64,000 bases of DNA, from NCBI GenBank assembly GCA_021790675.1, contig JAJYGN010000012.1:1-64000 (forward strand). Direction: 5' to 3'. Origin of the DNA: Actinomycetes bacterium. GTDB taxonomy: Bacteria; Actinomycetota; Acidimicrobiia; Acidimicrobiales; RAAP-2. The notes beneath the pieces are model-generated. The model was not told the DNA's origin. It was given only the letters and a program-made list of their open reading frames with translations, and did no database searches. Below, piece after piece: positions 9,789 to 18,970 of this stretch (its first letter is position 1; the number at the start of each line of letters is the position of its first letter). A program made the translations under genes and the position numbers.

Positions 9789-10685
9789 GTGTCGCGGCGC
9801 GGTTGGCTCCTCTTTTCGATCATGAGCGTGCTCTGGGGCATCCCCTATCTGCTGATCCGCGTCGCCGTGCGCCAGCTCGATCCCGGGGTTCTCGTGCTCG
9901 CGCGCACGGGGCCGGTCGCGATCTTGCTGGTGCCCCTCGTAGCTTCACGTCGCCAGTTGGACCTGCTCGTGCGCAACGTCGCCTGGATCATCGCCTTTGG
10001 CGTCGTCGAGTTCGGGATCCCCTGGTATCTGATGGCCACCTCCGAACGCCATATCACGAGTTCCCTGACCAGCTTGCTGATCTGCGCGGTGCCGATGTTC
10101 TCGGTCCTCGCCCAGCGGCTGCGCCGTTCGGGCGAGACGGTGGGGACCACCCGCCTTGCGGGCCTGGGCATCGGCGCGGTCGGCGTGGCCCTATTGGTGG
10201 GCCTGAGCATCCACAGCGGGTCCTTCGAGTGGATCGCCCTGATGCTCGTCGTGGTGCTTGGCTACACCGTGGGCCCGATCATCCTGGCCACGCGACTGAC
10301 CCACGTGCCCGGGCCGGTCGTCGTCGCCGGGGCGACCGCCGTCGTCGCTCTGGCCTGGTTGCCGTGGTCGATCGCCCACTGGCCGACCGCGATCGATGCG
10401 ACGACCTGGTGGTCGATCGGGGTCCTGTCGATCTTCTGCACGGCCGGAGCATTTCTCACCTTCTTCGAACTGATCAAGGAGGTCGGCTCCACGCGCAGTG
10501 TCGTCGTGACCTACGTCAACACGGCTCTGGCGGTGGTCTTGGGTATCGCGCTCCTCAACGAGCCGCTCACCGTCGGCATCGCCATTGGCTTCCCGCTCGT
10601 CCTGCTCGGCAGCGTGCTCGCGACCTCGTCGCGTGGTTCAGCCGTCGAACTCGCCGGCGACGCGCACCGCGCCGTCCACCACTAG
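9789..10685 (+). CDS. EamA/DMT-family transporter
   Basis: Ten hydrophobic helices in two repeats, typical drug/metabolite transporter layout. Confidence 0.85.
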   Translation: MSRRGWLLFSIMSVLWGIPYLLIRVAVRQLDPGVLVLARTGPVAILLVPLVASRRQLDLLVRNVAWIIAFGVVEFGIPWYLMATSERHITSSLTSLLICAVPMFSVLAQRLRRSGETVGTTRLAGLGIGAVGVALLVGLSIHSGSFEWIALMLVVVLGYTVGPIILATRLTHVPGPVVVAGATAVVALAWLPWSIAHWPTAIDATTWWSIGVLSIFCTAGAFLTFFELIKEVGSTRSVVVTYVNTALAVVLGIALLNEPLTVGIAIGFPLVLLGSVLATSSRGSAVELAGDAHRAVHH

Positions 10686-11339
10686 CCACATCCGACCCGC
10701 CGCGACGGCCAGGCGGACGTCCTCACCGGCCTCGAGCGAGCCCACGTGCACAACGCTCGCAGCGCGCAGTGAGGCCCCGGTGACTTCACTGATCGCTTCC
10801 CAGACCGCCGCGTTGTTGACGTGTCCGACAACGTCGAGATCGCTGCGGCGCACCGGCCACGCGCGCGTCGGTGCCATCGGATCGAGCTCGGCCGAGGCCA
10901 CGCGCCCCGACACCTTGCGCGCCGCGTACTCGCCATAGATGCCGACGAAGTCGCGCCACAGCCGACGTGGACGTCCGTCGGGTCCAATCGGCACCCACAG
11001 CGCGGTGGCGTCGAGCATCACCACGCCGTCGATCGCGACGTCGCTGCGCCGCTCGGCCCAGGCTGCGCCCGTACCGGCGCACCAGGTCGACACCGTGACC
11101 ATCTCGCCCAGAGCGGGCCAGCGCCCGCCCTCGGCGCGGCGCACGCTGGTGCGGCGCACCACCCACGTGTCCTCGTCGGGGCCGACCGCGTCATCCCAGT
11201 CGTCGCCCGCGACGTCCTGGAGATAGCGCGCCAGCGCGTCGGGGCGCAACGTGCCCTCGGGACCGACGTCGCCCAGACGAACGCGCCGCGAGTGCGAGAA
11301 GCGTCGCCCACTGCGCGGTACAGGGGCGAAGTCGCTCAC
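10638..11339 (-). CDS. Acyl-ACP thioesterase-like hotdog protein
   Basis: RVRLGDVGPEGTLRPDALARYLQDVAGDD ... DLDVVGHVNNAAVWEA double-hotdog signatures. Confidence 0.75.
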   Translation of the reverse strand: MSDFAPVPRSGRRFSHSRRVRLGDVGPEGTLRPDALARYLQDVAGDDWDDAVGPDEDTWVVRRTSVRRAEGGRWPALGEMVTVSTWCAGTGAAWAERRSDVAIDGVVMLDATALWVPIGPDGRPRRLWRDFVGIYGEYAARKVSGRVASAELDPMAPTRAWPVRRSDLDVVGHVNNAAVWEAISEVTGASLRAASVVHVGSLEAGEDVRLAVAAGRMWLVVDGAVRVAGEFDG

Positions 11340-13801
11340 GCGCGCAGTGTCGCCCCGAGATCGTTCGCGGCCTTCAACAGTGCCGCGCGCGCCGCGCTGA
11401 TGTCCGCATCCACCAGCGTGCGCTCGTTCGATACCAGGGACACCGCGTAGGCCAGGCTACGCCCGCCCTCCACTCCGGCGTAGACGTCAAAGAGCGTCAC
11501 CGACTCGACCAGCTCGCTCGCTCCCGCGAGGGCCGCGGCCAGGTCCGCGGCGTGCACCTGGGGCGGCGCCACGAAGGCGAGGTCCATGGACGCCGTCGGG
11601 TACCGGCTGGGCACTGCGACGTTCGTGCTGCGGCGCGTCGCGCGCGAGGGATCGGCCAGTACGTCCACGTCGAGGTCCATCACGCCCAGACGGCGTCCGA
11701 CGGCCGAGGGTGCGAGCCGTTCCACCAGCGAGGGCTCCACTTCGCCGAGCACGCCGAGCACCGCGCCGCTCGCGCGATCCACCAGGCGAGCGCCGCGCGT
11801 CGGATGCAGACCCGCGGCGACGTTGTCGTTTGAGCGCACCACCACGTCGGCGAGACCCAGTCGGGCGCTGATCACGCTCCACAGCGCCACCGCGCTGGCC
11901 GCGTCGTCATCCTCGCGAGCGAGTAGCACGCAAAGACGCTCGTTCTCCACCGGAAGCTCGAGTTCAACGGTGCCGCCTGCTCCCCCGCGGGTGCGCCGGG
12001 GCGTCTCCGCGAGGTCGGGATGGATGAAGATGGCGCCGAGTTCGCCCAGCAGAACGTCGCCGCGATGTCGCTCGAGGTTGCGCCCCCACGCGCGCACGAG
12101 ACCGGTGAGCAGCGTCGCGCGCATCACTGACTCGTCGGCCGCGAGGGGATTGGTCACGCGCACCCGCGCGAGCCCCGGGTGGGTCAAGTCAAAGTCCTCG
12201 TCCGAGCCCAGTGTCGGCGTCCAGGCCTCCAGGACGCCCAGATCCACCAGCGTGTCGCGCAGGCGACGGCGCAGGTTCTGGCGCGCCGTGATGGCACCGG
12301 GCGCCGCCCAGGTCGGCGTGCGCCGGGCCAGCCGACGATAACCGTGCAGCCGCGCGATCTCCTCGATCACGTCGGCTCGCCCGGCGGCCCCGCGACGCAC
12401 GTCGCCGCGCGAGCTAGGGGCGGTCACCTCGAGAGACTCTTCGCGGCGCTCCACGCGAAAGTTCAGCGCCGTCAGAATCCGTACCACCTCATCCTCGGCA
12501 ATCACCGTGCCCAGGGCGCGCTCGACGTCTCCCGGGCGCAGAGTCACGCGCGAGGGCTCCGGTGCTTGGCCGCGCACGTCAAGGGGATCGGCCAGCCACT
12601 CTAGGTCGCTACAGGTTTCAGAGAGAATCGCCACGAAGCGAGCCACCGCGCGTAGCGCGAGGTTCGGATCGACGCCGCGTTCAAAGCGGTTGGAGGCCTC
12701 TGAGCGCAGTGCGTGTCGCTTGGAGGAGCGCGCGATCGTCATGGGGTCGAACGCCGCGGCCTCGAGGAGCACCTCGGTCGTCGCGTCACTGATCTCGCTG
12801 GCGGCGCCGCCCATGATGCCGGCGAGTCCCAACACCCGGTCCTCGCCGTCGACAATCACGCAGTCGACACCCGTGTCACCCAGGCCCCGTCCGGCTCGGG
12901 CGAGCTCTCGCGTCACACCGTCCAGGGTCACCAGGGTCTCACCGGATCGCGCGGCGCGCGCGCGCAGTGCGCGACCGGCCACGTGAGCCGCGTCGTAGGG
13001 GTGTGTCGGCTGGCCAAGCTCCAGCATGACCAGGTTGGACGCGTCGACGACGTTCGAGATTGGCCGCATACCGGCGCCCACCAGACGCTGGGCAACCCAC
13101 GTCGGCGACGGGCCAACGATCACGTTGCGCAGCACCGACACCGTCAGGCGCTCGCAGAGAGCGGGGTCCTCAATCCCGGCCGCAGCCACTGAGGCGCTCG
13201 GTGTCGCCGTGTTCGTCGTGGCCAGGCGCGGCGCGCGCAACGGCCGTTCGAAGCGGGCGGCCAGGTCGCGCGCGACACCCTCGATGGACCAGGCGTCAGG
13301 ACGGTTTCCCTCGACCGAGAGATCAAAGACGACGTCGGGCGTGATCGCCAGCGCGTCGAGCAAAGCGGTCCCCTCGGGCGCGTCGACGTCATTGAGGATC
13401 ATCAGTCCGGCGTGGTCGTCGCTGAGGCGCAGTTCGCTCGCCGAACACAGCATGCCGTTGCTCGTGACCCCGCGCATCTGGCGACGCCCGATCTCGAACC
13501 CTCCGGGCAAGACGGCACCCACCGGGGCCATTGGCACGCGATCGCCCTCGACAAAGTTGTTCGCCCCGCAGACGATCTCGAGAGGTCCGTCTCCGGCGTC
13601 GACGACAACGAGGCGGATGCGGTCGGCCCCTGGGATGGCACGAATCTCCTGGACGCGCGCGACGACGACGTCCTCGAGCCCCTCACCGACGTGCTCGATA
13701 CCCTCGACCACCAGGCCGAGGTCGTCGAGTGCCTCGCGCAGTTCCTCGAGTGACTCGCCGAGGTCGACGAACTCACGCAGCCAGTTGAGCGAGACCTTCA
13801 T
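11336..13801 (-). CDS. pheT: Phenylalanyl-tRNA synthetase beta subunit
   Basis: MKVSLNWLREFVDL; start at 13801, 4-nt overlap with pheS. Confidence 0.96.
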   Translation of the reverse strand: MKVSLNWLREFVDLGESLEELREALDDLGLVVEGIEHVGEGLEDVVVARVQEIRAIPGADRIRLVVVDAGDGPLEIVCGANNFVEGDRVPMAPVGAVLPGGFEIGRRQMRGVTSNGMLCSASELRLSDDHAGLMILNDVDAPEGTALLDALAITPDVVFDLSVEGNRPDAWSIEGVARDLAARFERPLRAPRLATTNTATPSASVAAAGIEDPALCERLTVSVLRNVIVGPSPTWVAQRLVGAGMRPISNVVDASNLVMLELGQPTHPYDAAHVAGRALRARAARSGETLVTLDGVTRELARAGRGLGDTGVDCVIVDGEDRVLGLAGIMGGAASEISDATTEVLLEAAAFDPMTIARSSKRHALRSEASNRFERGVDPNLALRAVARFVAILSETCSDLEWLADPLDVRGQAPEPSRVTLRPGDVERALGTVIAEDEVVRILTALNFRVERREESLEVTAPSSRGDVRRGAAGRADVIEEIARLHGYRRLARRTPTWAAPGAITARQNLRRRLRDTLVDLGVLEAWTPTLGSDEDFDLTHPGLARVRVTNPLAADESVMRATLLTGLVRAWGRNLERHRGDVLLGELGAIFIHPDLAETPRRTRGGAGGTVELELPVENERLCVLLAREDDDAASAVALWSVISARLGLADVVVRSNDNVAAGLHPTRGARLVDRASGAVLGVLGEVEPSLVERLAPSAVGRRLGVMDLDVDVLADPSRATRRSTNVAVPSRYPTASMDLAFVAPPQVHAADLAAALAGASELVESVTLFDVYAGVEGGRSLAYAVSLVSNERTLVDADISAARAALLKAANDLGATLRA

Positions 13802-14871
13802 GAGAACTGCTCCAAGAAACGCACGTCGTTTTCGATCAGGGCACGCATGTCGGCAATCTGATAGCGCATCTGGGCGCAGCGATCGATGCCGAAGCCGAAG
13901 GCGAACCCGCTCCACTCCTCCGGGTCAATTCCCACCGCATCGAACACCGCGGGATCGAGCATGCCGCAGCCGCCCAACTCAATCCAGCCGGTCTGAGAGC
14001 ACGTGCGACAACCCGCGCCCCGACAGATCGTGCACGTGATCTCGAACTCGGCCGACGGCTCAGTGAAGGGGAAGTACGCCGGGCGCAGTCGCGCGTCGAT
14101 GTCCTCGCCGAAGTAAGCCTTCGTGAAGGTCTCGATGACCCCGGCGAGGTCGGCGAAAGTGATGTCGCGGTCCACAACCAGCCCCTCCACCTGGTGAAAG
14201 GCGGCCAGGTGGCGCGCGTCGGGCGTGTCACGCCGGTAGCAGCGCCCCGGCATGACCGAGTGCACCGGCAGGGTGCCACCCGCGACGGCGGCCTCCATCA
14301 GGTGTATCTGGGTCGGCGAGGTGTGCGTGCGCAGAACCACGGTCTCGGGCTCGCCCAGGTCGACGTAGAACGTGTCCCACATCCCGCGCGCCGGGTGCGC
14401 CGGCGGAATGTTGAGTGCCTCGAAGTTGTACCAGTCGCTCTCGACCTCGGGCCCGTCAGCGACTTTGAAGCCCATCGCCACGAACACGTCCTCGAGTTCT
14501 CGCTGAGTGCTAGCAACGAGGCTCGGATGCCCGAGAGTTAGCCGCCAGGGCACCTGGGCGACCACCACGTCGCCTAGGTCCAACCGGTCGGCGTCGAGAC
14601 GGCGCTGGCGCTCGCGCGACTCGAGCAGTGCACGACGCGCTGCGAAGGCCTCCTCGACCCGGCGACGAGCTTCTTGGAGGGTCGCGCCGGCGGCGCCACG
14701 CTCCTCGGGCGCCAGGGTTCCCAGACTGCGCTGCAGTGCCACGAAGGCCGAGCGGCGTCCGACGAGCGTGGCGTGCGACTCGTCGAGTGCGCCGAGTTCG
14801 TCGGCCGCCTCGATCGCAGCCAGGGCTCGCGCGGTCTCGTCGCCGAGGGTCGAAAGCGGAGAGGACGTCAT
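13798..14871 (-). CDS. pheS: Phenylalanyl-tRNA synthetase alpha subunit
   Basis: HPARGMWDTFYV, GLVVDRDITFADL, GIDRCAQMRYQIADMR. Confidence 0.97.
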   Translation of the reverse strand: MTSSPLSTLGDETARALAAIEAADELGALDESHATLVGRRSAFVALQRSLGTLAPEERGAAGATLQEARRRVEEAFAARRALLESRERQRRLDADRLDLGDVVVAQVPWRLTLGHPSLVASTQRELEDVFVAMGFKVADGPEVESDWYNFEALNIPPAHPARGMWDTFYVDLGEPETVVLRTHTSPTQIHLMEAAVAGGTLPVHSVMPGRCYRRDTPDARHLAAFHQVEGLVVDRDITFADLAGVIETFTKAYFGEDIDARLRPAYFPFTEPSAEFEITCTICRGAGCRTCSQTGWIELGGCGMLDPAVFDAVGIDPEEWSGFAFGFGIDRCAQMRYQIADMRALIENDVRFLEQFS

Positions 14872-15668
14872 GATCCACCAAGGCTAGGACGTGGGGCGGA
14901 GCGTCTCGCGTCTTCGCGTTGCCACATCGCACGAAAGGCGATGAGCGATGCGGCGACGCCGGCGTTGAGGCTCTCGCTGGCTCCGGCCATGTCGATGCGA
15001 AACGTCCCCGCGCACGATCGAATCGCCGCCTCATCGAGGCCGTCGGCCTCGCTGCCGATCACGACCACGTTCGCGCCCGAGAGGTCGACGTCACGCACGT
15101 CGCGCTGACTCGCGAGCACCGTCGCCCACGTGTGCGCGCCGCCATTCTCAAAGTGTGCGAGGACCTCGTCGAGCTCGCCCACCGCCACCGGAATCTGAAA
15201 GATGGCCCCGGCACTTGCGCGTAACGCCTTGGGGTTGCAGGGATCCACCGACTGGCCGGTGAAGATCACGCCGCGTGCGCCCGCCGCTTCGGCCGAACGA
15301 ATGATGGTGCCCGCGTTGCCCGGATCACCCAGGTCGTGGGCGACCAGTACCAGACCATCGCTCGGCACTGCCGCCACGTCGACGATCGGCAAAAAGACGC
15401 TCGCCATGACGCCCTGAGGAGTCGCTGCGTCCGCCACGCGCTCGAACGTCGCGCTCGCCAGGCCGACCACGCGCACGCCCTCGTGGGTCGCGCGCGCGAT
15501 CAGCGCCGCGACGACCGGCCGGGCCAGCGCCGCGACGTCGACGTAGAGCGCCTCGAAGCGCGCGTGCGCCGCGAGGGCCGCCTCCACGAGGTCGGGTCCC
15601 TCAATAACGCACACGCCCTCGCTCCAGCGCAGGGCGCGCTTGTTGACGAGACGGCGTAGTCGTCGCAC
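14868..15668 (-). CDS. TrmH/SpoU-family RNA 2'-O-methyltransferase
   Basis: DLGDPGNAGTIIRSAEAAGARGVIF, VVIGSEADGL, SLNAGVAASLIAF. Confidence 0.93.
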   Translation of the reverse strand: MRRLRRLVNKRALRWSEGVCVIEGPDLVEAALAAHARFEALYVDVAALARPVVAALIARATHEGVRVVGLASATFERVADAATPQGVMASVFLPIVDVAAVPSDGLVLVAHDLGDPGNAGTIIRSAEAAGARGVIFTGQSVDPCNPKALRASAGAIFQIPVAVGELDEVLAHFENGGAHTWATVLASQRDVRDVDLSGANVVVIGSEADGLDEAAIRSCAGTFRIDMAGASESLNAGVAASLIAFRAMWQREDARRSAPRPSLGGS

Positions 15669-15704
15669 CCGCTGGTGCGAGGGCCCGAGCGACTCGATGA
15701 TGGC

Positions 15705-16064
15705 CTACTTCGCGAGGGCCTCGGTGGCCTGGGCCACGAGGGCTGCGAAGGCCGCGCTGTCGTTGACCGCCAGGTCGGCCAGGATGCGGCGATCGACCTC
15801 GATGCCGGCGAGATTGAGCCCGGCGATGAAGCGGCTGTAGCTGAGTCCGTGGGCTCGGGTGCCGGCGTTGATGCGCTGGATCCAGAGCTTGCGAAATTCG
15901 CCCTTGCGTGCTCGGCGGTCGCGGAATGCGTACACGCCAGAGTGTTGGACGGCTTGGTTGGCGGCGCGGAAGGTCCGGCTGCGGTCACCGTAGTAACCCT
16001 TGGCCTCCTCCAGGATCGCCTTGTGGTGCTTCTTGGCGTTGACCGCCCTCTTTACTCGAGCCAT
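15705..16064 (-). CDS. rplT: 50S ribosomal protein L20
   Basis: [30 protein letters not shown]. Confidence 0.98.
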   Translation of the reverse strand: MARVKRAVNAKKHHKAILEEAKGYYGDRSRTFRAANQAVQHSGVYAFRDRRARKGEFRKLWIQRINAGTRAHGLSYSRFIAGLNLAGIEVDRRILADLAVNDSAAFAALVAQATEALAK

Positions 16065-16087
16065 AACGATTCCTCTCTATCGATCTT

Positions 16088-16282
16088 CTAGAGTCCCAGG
16101 AGCTTCTTGATGTTCTTTTCGATGCCCGGAGCGATGTCAGTCTCACGACCCAGACGGCGCGCGCGCGTCGAGGACTTCTTCTCCATGATGTGGCCGCGAA
16201 AGGCCTTGCGCCGGCGCAGCTTGCCGCTGCCGGTGATCTTGATGCGCTTCTTCGCGCCGCTGTCTGTCTTCATCTTCGGCAT
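16088..16282 (-). CDS. rpmI: 50S ribosomal protein L35
   Basis: MPKMKTDSGAKKRIKITGSGKLRRRKAF. Confidence 0.97.
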   Translation of the reverse strand: MPKMKTDSGAKKRIKITGSGKLRRRKAFRGHIMEKKSSTRARRLGRETDIAPGIEKNIKKLLGL

Positions 16283-16283
16283 C

Positions 16284-16886
16284 TCAGCCCTCCTGTAGTG
16301 ATTCGCTCGCCGCGGCGTTGGGGCCCTCGGTGATATCGGTCTTCGCCTCGGCGACCTTCGCCTTGGCCTTGCGCTCGGGTCCGAGCACCATGATCATGTT
16401 GCGCCCGTCGAGTTTGGCCGCCGACTCCACCTTGGCGACGTCAGTGAGCTTCTCCACAATGCGATCGAGAATCTTCTTGCCCAACTCGGGGTGCGCGGAT
16501 TCGCGTCCACGGAACATGATCGTGATTTTTACCTTGTGACCTTCGAGAAGGAACTTCTCGACCAGACGGGTCTTGGTGTCGAAGTCGCCGGGACCAATCT
16601 TGGGCCGGTACTTCATCTCCTTGACTCCGACGTTCTGGGACTTGCGGCGCGATTCCTTCGCCTTCTGGGCCTCGTCAAACTTGAACTTGCCGTAGTCCAT
16701 GATCCGACACACCGGCGGAGTGGCCGTCGGGGCGATCTCCACGAGATCCAGATCGAGACTGCGGGCCAACGCCAGCGCCTCACGAGTCGATGTCACGCCA
16801 CGCTGGTTGCCCTCGTGGTCGATGAGTCGAATGGTGTCGACGCGAATGCGTTCGTTGACGCGGTGGTCACCCGGGCCTGTTGCGAT
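16284..16886 (-). CDS. infC: Translation initiation factor IF-3 (probable ATC start)
   Basis: RVNERIRVDTIRLIDHEGNQRGV; in-frame ATC at 16886 preceded by AAGGAGAG (16891-16898); no nearby ATG/GTG fits the conserved N-terminus. Confidence 0.93.
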   Translation of the reverse strand: MATGPGDHRVNERIRVDTIRLIDHEGNQRGVTSTREALALARSLDLDLVEIAPTATPPVCRIMDYGKFKFDEAQKAKESRRKSQNVGVKEMKYRPKIGPGDFDTKTRLVEKFLLEGHKVKITIMFRGRESAHPELGKKILDRIVEKLTDVAKVESAAKLDGRNMIMVLGPERKAKAKVAEAKTDITEGPNAAASESLQEG

Positions 16887-16905
16887 AACTCTCTCCTTGC
16901 ACTCC

Positions 16906-16924
16906 GCGACGTCTGAGACGTCGC
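16906..16924 (-). other. Leader hairpin just upstream of infC SD
   Basis: GCGACGTCTGAGACGTCGC: perfect palindrome (9-bp arms, 1-nt centre). Confidence 0.6.
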
Positions 16925-17130
16925 CACGGCAAGCAGGGCGCAAACTCCTCTAAACCCGGCACGCGCAGCGCACCAAGGTGGACGTTGGACCTGCCAACCT
17001 CACTTGCTGTGAACTGGTGCAAGGCTAGCAGACGGAATCGGCGCCAAACTCTTAGGCGCTCTTTAGACAGCGCGACCGAGATCTTTACACTGGCGGCGTA
17101 CTTTTCTCCTCAGGGCGAAAGCTCTTTAGT

Positions 17131-17176
17131 TTCTGCTCGGCGGTGGTGTACCTCCCAGCGCCACCGCCGAGCGGAA
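17131..17176. repeat. Long inverted repeat in infC/DUF1844-like divergent intergenic region
   Basis: TTCTGCTCGGCGGTGG-N14-CCACCGCCGAGCGGAA; 12 perfect bp, 16 bp with one T/G position. Confidence 0.75.
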
Positions 17177-17196
17177 CTCCCACTACCGTAGGGGCC

Positions 17197-17466
17197 GTGG
17201 ACGAGACCTCTCCCCTCGACGAGATCGCCGAACTGCGCGCCACGCCGGTCACCGACGTGCTCGCGACGCACATCTTTTACCTGATCCAGGTGGCCGCCGT
17301 GCACCTGGCGGCCACTCCGGCCAACCTCGAGGACGCCGCCTTGGTCATCGACGTCGTGGCCGCGATCCTCGCCGCGGGCGGCGAGCGGCTGGGTGAGCAC
17401 GTCGATCTCTATCGCAACGCTCTCGCCGAGGTCCAGCAGGTCTACGTGCGCGCCGCTCGCCTCTAA
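17197..17466 (+). CDS. DUF1844-like small protein
   Basis: GTG start; VLATHIFYLIQVAAVHLAATPANLEDAALVIDVVAAIL resembles the DUF1844 family. Confidence 0.6.
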   Translation: MDETSPLDEIAELRATPVTDVLATHIFYLIQVAAVHLAATPANLEDAALVIDVVAAILAAGGERLGEHVDLYRNALAEVQQVYVRAARL

Positions 17467-17510
17467 CGACACCGCCCCGCCGGTTTCTCGGCGGGGCGGT
17501 GTCGTTAGAG
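17461..17510. terminator. Bidirectional Rho-independent-type terminator between convergent genes
   Basis: Perfect 22-bp inverted repeat CTCTAACGACACCGCCCCGCCG-gtttct-CGGCGGGGCGGTGTCGTTAGAG; overlaps the upstream stop codon, no long U tract. Confidence 0.8.
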
Positions 17511-17516
17511 GTCCGA

Positions 17517-18885
17517 TTACTTCAAATAACCCGGAATCGGCGTGATCTTCTGCTTGGAGACAATGATCGGCGAGTTCGAGTAGTCACCAGTCGTGTACTC
17601 GGCGTTCCCGAGCAGGGCCGCGAAGTGCGGCGGCTGGGTCGGGTCCGAGTTGGGAACGATCCGCGCGATCGCGCCGCCCTGGAGACCCTGGTGGTTCGTG
17701 CGCGAGTAGCTCAGCGGAGTGAGCGACGGCGTCGCGAAGTGCGTGGTCATCATCGCCTTGACGATTCCCGCACGCGTCACGTTCTTGCCCAGGGAGTGCA
17801 GCGCTTCGACGAAGGCCACGCCCTCGCTGGCGCCGTAGACCATGTTCCCGTCGAGCTGACCCTTGAAGGCGCCCGAGTAGAAGTTCGGGAACCACGCGCG
17901 TGAATTCTTGTCCTTCGTGATGATCTTGCGCAGCCAGATGTTCCAGGGGTTCGTCCGGTTGTTCGCGGCCGGGTACGGGTCCAACGTGATCGCGTTGGCG
18001 AGCAGCGGGTTGTTCACCGACGAGGGGTCTGAGCCCACCGAGGAGACAACCCACTGGGGCGAGTAGCTCATCTTGTTCGCGGCGGCCATGATGTAGCTCG
18101 TGAGTGGCGGAATCGAGTCGAGCACGACCACCGTCGCGTTGTCACCCTTGAGCGTGGTGAGGGCCTGGGTGATGTCCGAGAAGTTGCCCGTCACGCCATC
18201 GAGCGGCGAGTACGTCAACTGGTCCTTGCTGGCGATCGAGAGTCCACCAGCGAGCAACCCGGCGAGGCCGTTGGCCCCGAAGTCGTCACCCTGGCCGATG
18301 ACGCCCACCACGGCGCCCTTCTTGTGACCGAGGATCCAGCGCGCGAGAATCTTTCCCTCGGCCTGGTAGCTGGTCTGGTAGCCGAAGAGCAACGGGTATT
18401 GCGCCCGATTCCAGTCAGAGGATCCCGAAGACACGAAGAGGTCCGGCACCTTGTTCTGGTTCAGATACCCGATGACCGAGTCCTGAGCGGCTGTACCCAA
18501 CGAGCCCACCTCGGCGAAGACGTGGTCCTGGGTAACCAGGGTCTGGGTCTGGGTGAGGGTCGGCGTGTTGCCCACCCCGGCGGTACAGCCCAGGGCGTTG
18601 ATGTTGTAGCAGTCGTCCTTGCGCAGGTAGATGATCCGGCGTCCGTTGACACCACCGTGGGCATTCACATAGTCAAAGACGGCCGCAGTGGCGGCGGAGA
18701 CCTCGGCGTAGCCGGCGGCGATACCGCTGAGAGGAACCGTCGCACCGATGGTGACTGTGTGAGCGGTCACACCCGGCGTGGACGCCGCCCCCGCACTCAC
18801 GGCCAGCCCGGCACTCAGCATCCCGAGCGTCAGCGCCGAGGCTGACGCCAGGGTCGCCGCCCGGCGGATTCGAACTCGTGACATA
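17517..18885 (-). CDS. Branched-chain amino acid-type ABC transporter substrate-binding protein
   Basis: MSRVRIRRAATLASASALTLGMLSAGLAVSAGA signal peptide, periplasmic-binding fold, next to liv-type permeases. Confidence 0.87.
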
Positions 18886-18970
18886 TGTTCCTCCCCTTCC
18901 ACCCTCGCGGGTGAACAAATTTTGGTTACTTCTCAGTAACGGATTATCACAGTTTGAGCGTCATTATCGC

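Noticed and set aside
10638-10685. 48-nt convergent overlap of EamA transporter and thioesterase genes as a regulatory antisense element
   Set aside because: Convergent tail overlaps are common in compact genomes; no additional signal supports regulation.
13026-14039. 337-aa plus-strand ORF
   Set aside because: Antisense across the pheS/pheT junction; Ser/Arg-rich artefact.
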